A DNA stretch of 64,000 nucleotides. Origin: Sarocladium kiliense. Lineage: Eukaryota; Ascomycota; Sordariomycetes; Hypocreales; Sarocladiaceae. The DNA lies in assembly GCA_030734395.1 (NCBI GenBank), contig JAUZTG010000029.1:3286001-3350000 (forward strand), given 5' to 3'. Below, piece after piece: positions 49,901-59,737 of the stretch. The notes below the pieces were generated by a model. That model saw nothing but the letters and a program-made list of their open reading frames with translations, did not search any database and was not told the DNA's origin. Made by a program: the position numbers and the translations under genes. The stretch's first letter is position 1. Every line of letters begins with the position of its first letter.

Positions 49901-50440
49901 GAGGCCATTGGTCTTGGACGAGACAACCCAGGTAGCCCAACTTCAGAGCGCGACTCGCAGCCGCATCTCCCCATACAAGATAACAGAGGACAAAGGGTCT
50001 TCACTGCGCACGGAGATGCGAGGGGAAGCACGCCATTCTTTGACAATATCCCTGATCGCACGGTGCGACAAGACACGGCGAACTCTAGCCCTGTGTATCA
50101 TCAGCGACATGTTTCGGCACAGCTCGACAACCGGCGACCAAGTGCGATTCCACAGTACTTGCAGACCGGGCCGCATCTGAATACATCGTCGGATTCGTCT
50201 GTGAATAGACCACCGACGGAGCCGCAGATCAGCAGCTACCAGCCCGCTTTTGCAAGCTCAGAAGGCTATGACGGGCGCAGGGTTGGGACAAGTCGCAGCA
50301 ACAAAGGTGTGCTATCGAAGAACAAGAAGTTCAGCGAGGCATACGATGAGCAGAACTACCGGTCGCACGAGGGTAGCAGCGGAGCAGCACGACGGGTGAT
50401 GCAGTTCTTTAGGCGCAGAGGACGGGAGGATCGATCATGA
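46971..50440 (+). CDS. KIN4-type SNF1/CAMK-related serine/threonine protein kinase
   Basis: Protein kinase of the fungal Kin4-like group; in yeast Kin4 acts in the spindle-position checkpoint. Three exons (46971-47837, 47896-48489, 48545-50440) give 1118 residues. The ATG at 46971 is the first ATG in the frame. Residues 1-255 are Ser/Pro-rich. The kinase domain follows: glycine loop GEGEFGKV (271-278), catalytic Lys293 in VAIKLIK, HRD at 386-388 in VHRDLKLEN, DFG at 406-408, then an unusually long activation segment leading to TSCGSPCYAAPE (Thr454, APE about 464), and GYLPFDDDPANPEGDN across the second intron. The 550-residue tail is disordered, has a short polyglutamine tract near 49660-49680 and many RxxS-type basophilic sites, and ends in a basic patch, RRVMQFFRRRGRED, that may bind membrane. 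Group assignment is good; one-to-one orthology is inferred. Confidence 0.9.
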
Positions 50441-51905
50441 CGACCATGAACAACGTTGTACATTGCGCACCCCACTCTCGATGGTCGGCATTGATGAGCC
50501 GTGATTTTGGTTGCTTTTGATTCTTGCGACTCGCGCGGGAATGGGAAGGCACAACTTCGAATTTCGCAACTGGAAAAGACGTACACATACACACCGATGG
50601 CATCAAGATGGCTGCGTTCTATGATTTGGTTTTTTGTTTGCTGTTCGTCTCCTTTGTCAGCCGCACGAGGGAACTCATCTTTTGCACAGGTGGACAGAAA
50701 TTGGACTGCAGAGCTGGCGATAAGGAAAGACATTCAGGAGTGAGAATATCGGAGAATCAAGACAAGAGAAGCGAGCAAGCGGGTGTGAAGGGCGGACAGG
50801 CTGCTATGAGGCCTTGGAACCCCCCCCTTTCTATTTTCATATTATTCTATTTTATTCATTATTTACAACACGTTTCATTTTCTTCAGTTTGCGCAGAGCG
50901 GTCTGGTCTTTCTTGTCCATAAGTAGTATATCTGTATACCACCAGGTCACGGCTGACAATGTATCTGCTCTCCGGTAGTTGTTGCTATTGGTAATAGTGG
51001 CAGCTCTGCGGTTTTCTGTTTGGGGCTTGATGTAGGCTACCTTACGTACCTTAGACACGGCAAGTAGAGGAACAAAGATCGACGAGACACAGAGCGTGGC
51101 TTCAGATTCAAGCTCTCAAGATCTTTTGCCCTGGTGATTGCGAAACTTGTCAAGTCTACGATCAATTGCACGAGAATGTGAAGAGAAGCCGATGGTGCCA
51201 ACCTTATGCCTGGGCTGCCTCCTTACGGCACTGTACCATTGACTCATTGACTAATATGTCTTGTTAGTCTCCCGTCCGCTTTGCACTGGCTGGGGCTAAA
51301 ATAAGTAGAAGGGGCCCATTCAGCTCCAGCGACAGGTGCTAAGCTTAAGTCATGAGGCTATGCTAAATCGTCAGGGTTTCTTGTTACGGACTTAGCACGG
51401 GTGCATTTCCGCACCATTTGCCCTGGTTTCCATTTGGTGGCGTGGATCGGGGAATTGGATCCGATCTGTGATGACGATGCAGTTTGGGCGGAGCGGCTGC
51501 CACCCAATCGACGTGACGCATCGTCTGAGGCTGACTGCAGGAACAAGTAGGGACGTATAGGCGTGCCTTATCTCCAGGTGCCGGTGCCGAGATCAGCTGG
51601 TGGCCGCCAACTGTCGCCCGTGATTTCAAGGCACCTTAGTGAGATGAGGTAGTGGCAGATCGGGGGAGCATTACGCACTGGCCTCGCTTCCCGATGAATG
51701 GATGGGTGTTTTGCCTCCCTTCCCGGTTTTCCTACCCAAACCATCCCAGTCATTTCTTCTTCTTCTCCTCCTTCTTCTTCTACCATCTTTCGCCCATCCT
51801 GAGCAACACCCACAACTCAGTTTTCATTTACTTTCATTCTTTCTCCATCCCCCATCTGCCTCGAGTAGCACATCTCGAAGCTCGTCACTCTCTCGAAGAC
51901 ACCAG
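50441..51905. other. Intergenic, kinase 3' flank and exchanger promoter
   Basis: No supported gene. A T/C-rich tract just before 51906 looks like the 5' leader of the exchanger gene. The in-frame ATG at 51702 would add a low-complexity, Leu/Phe/Ser-rich extension encoded by that tract, so it is probably not used. Confidence 0.5.
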
Positions 51906-54399
51906 ATGAAAGACTCCCCCGAGCCCCCGGACATAGCAGCTTCCAGTAGCTCTGTACGTGCCCCCCCAGCCGACCCTGCTGCTTCGTCGACCACTTCAAC
52001 TCTTCAGCACGGTGCTCGCCAGAACACTGCGCAAAATGTTCCCATCGCGCCGCAGTCGTCGCTGAGCGCGTCTCGTGTTGTTGGCGCTGGGCTGAGCCAA
52101 GACCTGGACAAGACGGGAGCCAAGGCCGAAGGCGATTCTCCCCCACCCCCATCGCAAGGACCACCACAGCCAGCGTCATGGCCTCAGCAGCAACACTCAT
52201 CTGCAGCCTCCCATCAGGATCCAATCATTAGCGGTCCCGCATCCAACGATGGTTCGAATGGAGCAGTCGTCGAGAAGAAGGACGATGGCGTCGGCGGTGA
52301 TACCCAAGATGCCCTCCCAGGCGCCAGCCAACCCCAAACACCCACACGCTTCCAACGTATCGTCGCAGAAACTCGTCGATCAGCATGGCTTATCCTGACG
52401 CACTCTTGGCTCAACGCCCTTCTCGTCTTCATCCCCGTCGGTATTATTGCCGCCGAAGTCCCCGGTATCCATGGCGGCGTTGTCTTCGCTATGAATTGCA
52501 TCGCCATCATCCCTCTTGCAGGGTTGCTGGCCTTCGCTACAGAGTCTGTGGCGGCAAAGATGGGAGATGCGCTTGGCGCGTTGTTGAATGTGACGTTTGG
52601 CAATGCGGTCGAGTTGATCATCTTTGTGATCGCTCTGGCCCAGAACAAGATCAGAATTGTGCAGGCGAGTTTGTTGGGATCGATCCTGGCAAACTTGCTG
52701 CTGATTTTGGGCATGGGATTTTTCCTCGGTGGACTGCGCTATCGCGAGCAGGTGAGTTGCGAAGTCTGCCCACCGCACATGAGTAAAGTTAACCTATGAA
52801 AAACAGATTTACAATTCGACTGTCACGCAGATGAGCGCCTGTTTGCTCAGTTTGAGTGTCATCAGTTTGGTTCTTCCCACGGCCTTCCATGCTTCGTTCA
52901 GCGACCCTCATAAGGCAGACGAGGAGTCTCTGAAGATTTCACGTGGCACAAGCGTCATTCTGTTGCTTGTGTATGGCATCTACCTCCTCTTCCAGCTCAA
53001 GTCGCACGCATATCTCTACGAGTCAACTCCTCAGCACATTGTGGATGCCGAATCGACACCTGGACCAGCGGCTGGCTGGCTTGACTCCTCCTCGTCTGAC
53101 GACAGCTCTTCTTCCTCTAGTTCGGATTCGAGTGATTCAGACCACTCAAGGGACACGATGAAGCGCAAGATGAAGAAGGTGCTACGCGGCGGTCGCAAGA
53201 GGAAGGACAGCGTGGCATCGGCTGATACAGGCAAGATTCGCTTCAACAAGGACCGCAGTTCTTCATTCTTGTCTGTAGACGAGAATGCTGCCATGGATGA
53301 GCAGGGCTCCGTCACGTCTTCCTCTAGACAGAGAGCACAGCAAGCAGCTGACGGACAGTATGACCCTGCCGATGACGAGAGCTCGCACAAGAAGAGACGC
53401 CGTTTCAGCCGCAACAAGCACAAGAAGACAAAGCACAGGAGACACCACGAGAGGGATCTTGTTGACGCCGAAGGGCGACCCATCGGTGCAGGTGCTCAAG
53501 CGGCTACTACGGCGGCTGATGGCGCTGGCGAACCAAGACGCGTAGACTTTGCACCTACGCCCCAGGCTACGAATCACGGAATGGACGTGGCCGAAGGCCC
53601 ATCCACGGCAGACGGAAGACGACCCTTTCCTGCTCTTCGGGGCATGTCTGTCAAGAACCTCGCCCCAGCCGTCTTCGTGCAGAAGCCCCAACCTGGCAAC
53701 ATCCAACCGCTACCGACGCCATCGGGTCCTGTGCCGCGTGTGCGGTATGGGATCCGACGTACCAACTCGCTTCCCGACCGGCTAAGGCAGCAGCAACAGC
53801 ACCAGTTCAGACCTCCTGGAGCGATGCTTCCGTCTCAGATCCCGTTGATGGCTCTCAATGGAGGGACCGGAGCTCAGGAGGCGGCCGGTGGTGATGTGGA
53901 GAACTTCCATCTGACGAAGTGGGCTTCCATCATTCTGCTGCTCGTGTCTACTGGCCTGGTCGCGTTCTGTGCTGAGCTTCTGGTGTCTTCCATCGAGGAA
54001 GTGACATCTAGTTCATCGGTTGGAGAGATCTTTATCGGACTGATCATTCTTCCTATCGTGGGCAATGCAGCCGAGCACGTTACAGCTATCACTGTGGCGA
54101 TGAAGAACAAGATGGATTTGGCGATTGGCGTAGCAGTTGGAAGTTCGATCCAGATTGCGATTTTCATCACGCCGCTGGTGGTGATCCTGGGGTGGATCAT
54201 GGACAAGGAGATGACGCTGTACTTCACGCTGTTTGAAACAGTGTGCCTCTTTGTGTCGGCCTTTATGGTCAACTTCCTGGTGCTGGATGGAAGGAGTAAT
54301 TATTTGGAGGGAGCGTTGCTTTGTGCAGTGTATTTGATTATCTCGGTGGTGGCATTCTTCTATCCAGATGCGGATGAGGCGAGTCAGTGGGGAGATTAG
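51906..54399 (+). CDS. Vacuolar Ca2+/H+ exchanger (CAX family) with a long cytosolic loop insertion
   Basis: Moves Ca2+ into the vacuole in exchange for protons. Two exons (51906-52751 and 52807-54399), 55-base intron, 812 residues; yeast Vcx1 has 411. A 150-residue Ser/Pro/Gln-rich N-terminus precedes the first TM (HSWLNALLVFIPVGIIAAEV). The two diagnostic alpha-repeat motifs are intact: c-1 in LNVTFGNAVELIIFVIALAQ and c-2 in GNAAEHVTAITVAMKNKMD, followed by GVAVGSSIQIAIFITPL. The extra length sits between the two halves, about residues 350-650: a Ser/Asp tract, a basic RK-rich block (KMKKVLRGGRKRKDS, KKRRRFSRNKHKK) and a Pro-rich part. Family relatives have a much shorter acidic loop there. 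Both halves of the transporter look complete, so the insertion is probably regulatory. Frame is preserved throughout, so it is not an unspliced intron. Confidence 0.93.
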
Positions 54400-55566
54400 A
54401 AGTCTGAGGGGATGGGGTGAGTTGCTTGAAGATGAGAAGTAGTGAGATGAGGAAGTGGGAGGTGGAAGTGCACAGCAGAAAAATATGATAGGGGTAGCGC
54501 TTGAAGAGGTTGAAGAAGCAACACTTGCTGCAGCTCAACTCTCGAATTTGTGATGGACCCATGACATTCTTAATGGCAAGCATGGGGCTGGGGTTTGGAA
54601 GAGGTGTCGACGATGGCCTTGTACCCATACTCAGGTAACAATCAACATATGTAGTATGGCAGTGCCAAGCACACAGCAGCGAGTAGAATGAAACAATAAA
54701 TTCATGTTTGCTGCATAATGTTATTCAATCCAGGGTAAGGATCTCTTCCCAATGTGCCCGTTGTCATGTGCAGGCTTGAGGTTATTTCACAAAAGGCTTG
54801 GCTCATAACGGTGGGAACGATGCCGAGGCGACTGGCGTTTGTTGATGCATGGAGGGGAGGGAGCCAACAGGGCAAGCTGTCACTACCTACAGCAGCCAAC
54901 ATCACATCAACCGCTGTACCCCAAATTTGGATGCTTGCTGACCGTGTGACTCTTTCTTCCTGCTCGTGATTAAGTCTGTTCGTTGACAATTGGCCTTCGT
55001 GTCGCCGTATAGGCTTAGTGTTTGTACTCGTCATCCCAGCGCAGGTATATCTGTGCTTGTCGTCGGACCACGTACGTTATGGTTCGGCTGCAGGAACACA
55101 GCCACAGTGGATGCGTTGCTCCCGGTTAATTGGCTGTAGGGCAGATAAAGTGCTGGACGGACGGGGGAGCCACTCAGTAGACTGGCAGCCGCCTCATGGG
55201 CGCCGCCCTGCCCTGCCTCAGGTGCTACCGTTCTCCAACCTCCACTCCTCCTCCACTGTGGGGGAAGCTGTCTCTCTTTGTGCTCTCCATCGTCCTCCAT
55301 CATCATCCATCCTCGTTCATCACTCCTGGCCGTTTCTTGCCTTAATTCTCTACGTTCCAGCAATAGAGAACGGCAGCCTGAACTCTGTCGAAACGCTACA
55401 TCTCAGAGTCGTCATTCACTGAATCGACCTCAGCGTCTGCTTTCTGTACTGGCAGCTCCTGCAACTCGCCAAACGCCATCTTCCCCAAAGGCCACCTCTT
55501 CACCTCCTCATCTTGGCAACATTCTTCTTCCTCAAAGCATCCTAATCCATCACCACCACACCAATC
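54400..55566. other. Intergenic, exchanger 3' flank and SPRY-gene promoter
   Basis: No supported gene. A C/T-rich leader occupies roughly 55220-55560. Minus-strand frames at 54702-55034 and 55031-55363 have no domain. Confidence 0.5.
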
Positions 55567-57438
55567 ATGTGTTTCGGCGGCAAAGATGAAAAGGAGGATG
55601 ACACTCCCGCCCCTCGTCGCACCTCAACCGAGAAGAAGCCAAAGTCCTCCGGCGGTGGCGGCTCAAGACCTCGTTCCATTGAGCTGAGAGAACAGCATCA
55701 GCAGCAGAGCTATGCACCTCCACCTCCAGGTCCACCTCCGGGTCACCAGCAACAGCACCACCACCAGCAGGGAGGAGGAGATTATGCGCCGCCCCCCCAT
55801 GGACCGCCGCCGGGACACGGAGCTCAGGAGTATGCGCCTCCCCCAAGTCCGCCTCCGGGTCAAGATCAGGGACATCATGACTTTGCACCACCGCCTGGCC
55901 CCCCGCCGGGTCATCGCAGCGATAGTGACTACGCACCTCCACCACCTGGCCCGCCTCCGGGACACCAGCATCAGGACTTTGCACCTCCTCCGGGGCCGCC
56001 ACCACCACAGCAGGGAAGACATGATAGTGATTATGCTCCCCCTCCACCGGGACCACCACCTGGTCACCAGGATAGTGACTTCGCTCCTCCACCAGGGCCG
56101 CCACCACCACAGCAGGGAAGACATGATAGTGATTATGCTCCCCCTCCACCGGGACCACCACCTGGTCACCAGGATAGTGACTTCGCTCCTCCACCAGGGC
56201 CGCCTCCGCCGCCAGGGCCACCTCCAGGTCACCAATCGAGTGACTACGCTCCTCCTCCTGGGCCTCCGCCGCCGGGCCATGATAGCAACGACTACTCAGC
56301 ACCTTCAGGGCCGCCACCGGGTCATCAGCAGGATAGAGGATTTGCGCCTCCTCCGGGACACTCGGACAATGACTTCGCGCCACCCCCTGGCCCGCCACCA
56401 CCGGCACAGCAAAATACTGACTTCGCACCACCTCCGGGACCTCCTCCAGGGCAGCACAGCTACGACTTTGCTCCCCCTCCCGGTCCTCCTCCAGCACACG
56501 AATCTGGTGACGATTACGCACCGCCGCCAGGTCCTCCTCCACCAGCCTCATCCAGCGACTGGGCCGCACCACCCCCTGGCCCGCCGCCGCCAGACTCTGC
56601 ACCGAAGCACGACTGGGAGACCGCGGTACCTGATACCTCGTTGTTTCCGCCACCTCCTGCGATCTTCAGTGGGTTCGATGCGTCCCCTGCGAGTAACGCC
56701 CCTGAAGAGGAGGCCAACATGGGCGAGGCATGGTGCCACCAGTATCCGCTCATCCCGGCCATGGCCCTCGACCACACGGCATTGCGCGCACTTGACACGA
56801 GGAACATTCGCGTAATGGAGCCGGTTGGCTTCAATGGCAAGCTCGAGTGGAAGGGTCTCGGCCACTGGTCCGCCGTCACGGCAAAGAACTCTCCTGATCG
56901 CTGCCTCGTTGCATACCCACCGCTGTACCTCGTTAACCAGCACGACCCCAGCCGGACAGGCCAGCCTCGCACAATCTACTATGAAATCAAGCTCAGCCCC
57001 TCCAGTCGTGCTGTCACCATCGGCATGGGTTTCACCGCCCTTCCTTACCCCTCGTTCCGTATGCCAGGGTGGCACCGCGGCTCGCTCGCTGTTCACGGAG
57101 ACGACGGGCACAAGTACATCAATGACCGCTGGGGCGGGAAGACTTTTACTGAGCCATTCCGTACTGGCGAGACGTACGGTATCGGTATGACGATCTCGCC
57201 AGCGAAGGAAGACGCTATCGGTGATCTCAGAGGCAAGCCTCATGTCGAAATCTTCTTAACGAGGAATGGACAGAAGGCTGGAGGATGGGATCTGCATGAG
57301 GAGACGGATGCGGAGCAAGATTTGCCCGTGACAGGGTTGGAAGGATTCCATGACTTGAGTGCGGCAGTGGGAACATTTGACGGATTGGAGTTTGAGATTG
57401 TGTTTGATCCGGCGAAGTGGATGTATAGGGGATTCTGA
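55567..57438 (+). CDS. SPRY-domain protein with an N-terminal proline-rich repeat array
   Basis: Single exon, 623 residues. After MCFGGKDEKEDD, residues 50-350 are built from repeats of the type D/S-D-Y/F-APPPPGPPPGH, a low-complexity array likely to bind SH3, WW or profilin-type partners. The C-terminal 230 residues form a SPRY domain: WCHQYPLIPAMALDHTALRA, then IYYEIKLSPSSRAVTIGMGF, LPYPSFRMPGWHRGSLAVHG (the FRLPGWHxxSVAxHxDDG signature of fungal SPRY proteins), DDGHKYINDRWGGKTF and GTFDGLEFEIVFDP. SPRY domains of this kind occur in Ssh4/Ear1-like sorting adaptors, but those have a TM, which is absent here. Cys2 could be lipid-modified; that is speculation. Function unknown. Confidence 0.88.
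   Translation: MCFGGKDEKEDDTPAPRRTSTEKKPKSSGGGGSRPRSIELREQHQQQSYAPPPPGPPPGHQQQHHHQQGGGDYAPPPHGPPPGHGAQEYAPPPSPPPGQDQGHHDFAPPPGPPPGHRSDSDYAPPPPGPPPGHQHQDFAPPPGPPPPQQGRHDSDYAPPPPGPPPGHQDSDFAPPPGPPPPQQGRHDSDYAPPPPGPPPGHQDSDFAPPPGPPPPPGPPPGHQSSDYAPPPGPPPPGHDSNDYSAPSGPPPGHQQDRGFAPPPGHSDNDFAPPPGPPPPAQQNTDFAPPPGPPPGQHSYDFAPPPGPPPAHESGDDYAPPPGPPPPASSSDWAAPPPGPPPPDSAPKHDWETAVPDTSLFPPPPAIFSGFDASPASNAPEEEANMGEAWCHQYPLIPAMALDHTALRALDTRNIRVMEPVGFNGKLEWKGLGHWSAVTAKNSPDRCLVAYPPLYLVNQHDPSRTGQPRTIYYEIKLSPSSRAVTIGMGFTALPYPSFRMPGWHRGSLAVHGDDGHKYINDRWGGKTFTEPFRTGETYGIGMTISPAKEDAIGDLRGKPHVEIFLTRNGQKAGGWDLHEETDAEQDLPVTGLEGFHDLSAAVGTFDGLEFEIVFDPAKWMYRGF
55996..56199 (+). repeat. Perfect 102-bp tandem duplication inside the proline-rich array
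   Basis: Bases 55996-56097 and 56098-56199 are identical by eye. Each copy encodes 34 residues of the Pro-rich array (QQGRHDSDYAPPPPGPPPGH in the middle). The surrounding repeats match only at protein level with varied codons, so this copy is recent or recently homogenised. Confidence 0.92.
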
Positions 57439-57942
57439 GAGAGGAGTGAGTGAGTGAACGAGCGGCAGACGGAGGGCCGTGTAAATGCGGGGAGTGATGT
57501 TAGTGGTAAGAAGAGAGGAGGCAATCTGTTTGCATTTACGGCGATTGAATTGCATTAAAGCGTAACAATGAAATACACCGCATATTCTCGCTGCTCTCCC
57601 GTAGTTATTCATGTCCAGTACGCTATTCATTGACCAAGTATTACCTCGTGGTCGTGGTGAAGCCGTCGCCGTCGTCGCGATATGCACTTATCCAATCACG
57701 CGGCGGACCCGCTTTGGTGCAACCGCACGACGTCAATCGCGTGCCTGCACTCGGCCGTTGCATCTTTTGCCAATCCAGTCCTCCATCCGAAAGGCTAGAC
57801 TTTGCGCGCGCGCCAGCAGCAGCTTTTCCCCCTCCGAAACAACCCCTTTATCGACACCTTTCCGCCCTCTATCTCTTCAAAGCAAGTCCATCTGTTCGCG
57901 GCACAGGAAGCGAGTAGACGACGGCAGACTCGATTCGTCGAA
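57439..57942. other. Intergenic, PPP4R2 promoter
   Basis: Short gap between two plus-strand genes. No supported gene. C/T-rich near the PPP4R2 start. Confidence 0.5.
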
Positions 57943-59437
57943 ATGGAGGTTGATAGCGACAATGGCTTGCTGGGGAAGCTCGCTACGGGCGGCGAGATTG
58001 AGTCGTGAGTTTGCCCTGCGCGGTAATGCTGTCGCATTGAATCTGGGGATTGACTGGGACACAGGAGCGCATGGCCGCAACTTCGTGGAGAGATGATTGA
58101 GCAGCTCGACAAGGTGAGCAACACTCAACACTCAACACTCTACACATAATCACAGAGGAATTCTGCTAACACATCTACAGATCGCACGCAACGAGTTCCC
58201 TATCCCTAGTCTTCCTCCACCCGTCGACCCCCGAACGCGACTTCTCTCCCCTCTGCCCTCATCACCACTCGAACAGACCTCGTCGCAAGAGGCGAACAAG
58301 GAGAACGCCCCTGCCGAACGAAGTGCTGCTCCAGCCTCAGACCCAGCATCTGCAGTGCAACACCTCGAACCCGGCGAGCTACCCAAGCAGATTCTCACCA
58401 TGCTCGAGGGCATCATCTCTCACCTCAAGACCTTCCAAAGCCACCCTCCACACACGATTCAGCGCCTCTCAGAACTCGTCTTGCGCCCGCGCGCACATTA
58501 CAAGGCGCTCGCGCCATACCTCCATGCAGTTGATCGCGTGGTTCACGTCACTTCCAGCACGAATATCTATCCGCTGCCGCCTGCGATACCAGAATTGGCA
58601 TCCATGACCATCAACGGTGATGGTGTCGCAGACCCGGCTGCAGCAGTTGGCTGGGCGAACCCTACCTGCGGCTCCGCTGCCGCTGCCGATGAAGCTCTAG
58701 GCGGCGCACTCCTGACTCCTATTCCTTGGCTGAACCGACCAAGTCCAGAGAGCAACAATGGCGACTCAAGTAGCAATGGTGGGGGAAGCTCCGGCGCGCA
58801 GATCCACAGCGAAAGCACAGAGACCATCGACGGCCCCAACGGCGTTGGAAGTATCGAAACCGTATCCGTTAGTGTCAACGGCGTGCCCTCAACAGGCCAC
58901 GCCCGCGGTGTGACTCAAGGCGAGCTCCTCCGTCAGGAACAAAGAGCGGGCGTCGTCCCCGTCTCCCAGCTCTCACGGAACCAAAACGGTCACGAACATA
59001 ACCCCCTCCCACGAGCATCCCATGAAGACGAAGAAGGAGAAATGGAGGGTGAAGAGGGAGATGAGAAGGCGCGGCACGAGGGAGGAGAAGACGAGGAGGG
59101 ACAGGACGAGGAAGTACCACATGCTCGTGGACCGGATGAGATTGGGGCAGGGGATATTGGACCGCAGAGCGCGAGTACGAGTTTTGTGGGGGAGGGGGGA
59201 CTGGATTCTCATGATATTGATGTTGAGGCTGCGGTGGGGAGGAAGCATGATGTTGAACCTCCTGCGGCTGCTGAGGAGGAAGAGGTGAAAGCCGAAGAAG
59301 AGGAAAAGGAGGAGGGTGATGGACTGGATTCTGCGGCCGGAACTAAGAGGGGGCCGGAGGAGACTGGGGACGGAGAAGGGGTGGTCAAGAAACTGAAGGA
59401 AGGGGATGATGAGATGGAGACGGAGAGTACGGCTTAG
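57943..59437 (+). CDS. Protein phosphatase 4 core regulatory subunit R2
   Basis: Regulatory subunit of the PP4 phosphatase complex (yeast Psy4), which acts in the nucleus on DNA-damage targets including phosphorylated H2A. Three exons: 57943-58004, 58065-58113 and 58181-59437; 455 residues. Two small introns (60 and 67 bases) split the N-terminus; splicing gives SSAWPQLRGEMIEQLDKIAR followed by NEFPIPSLPPP. The helical core shows HTIQRLSELVLRPRAHYKAL and LHAVDRVVHVTSSTNIYPLP, and the diagnostic short motif is LTPIPWLNRP. The C-terminal 200 residues are acidic (runs of Glu/Asp, Lys) and end in KKLKEGDDEMETES, a low-complexity tail also seen in family members. Convergent with RAD50, 300 bases between stop codons. 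Confidence 0.92.
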
Positions 59438-59737
59438 GGGTTGGAGGGGACTCGGATATGATACCATGAACAACGGCGAATGGATTGATTGTGCTTGTTT
59501 TTACCTGTTGGTATGGAACGGGAGTGTACATTTAGATATGGCTCGAAGGGGGTATTTCTAATGCATTTTGCAAAAGGTCATTCAGTGAAGAGAACAGTAT
59601 GTCACCGACTATGAAGATAACATTGATGCATCCAGAACGCCTTGCCATGTGTCTCCCCCCACATCAAACACAGAATACACACAAGATTATCCCACCCCCA
59701 GCTAGCGGTACAGTAATCTTACATCTCCGCCCAGTCC

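Noticed and set aside
51702..51905. Upstream ATG for the Ca2+/H+ exchanger
   Set aside because: It would add a low-complexity Leu/Phe/Ser-rich extension encoded by the pyrimidine-rich leader; 51906 starts a normal hydrophilic N-terminus.
55565..56653. Antisense frame of 362 codons over the SPRY gene
   Set aside because: It follows from the stop-free codon composition of the Pro-rich repeats; no ATG context, domain or splice support. Kept only as a finding about composition.
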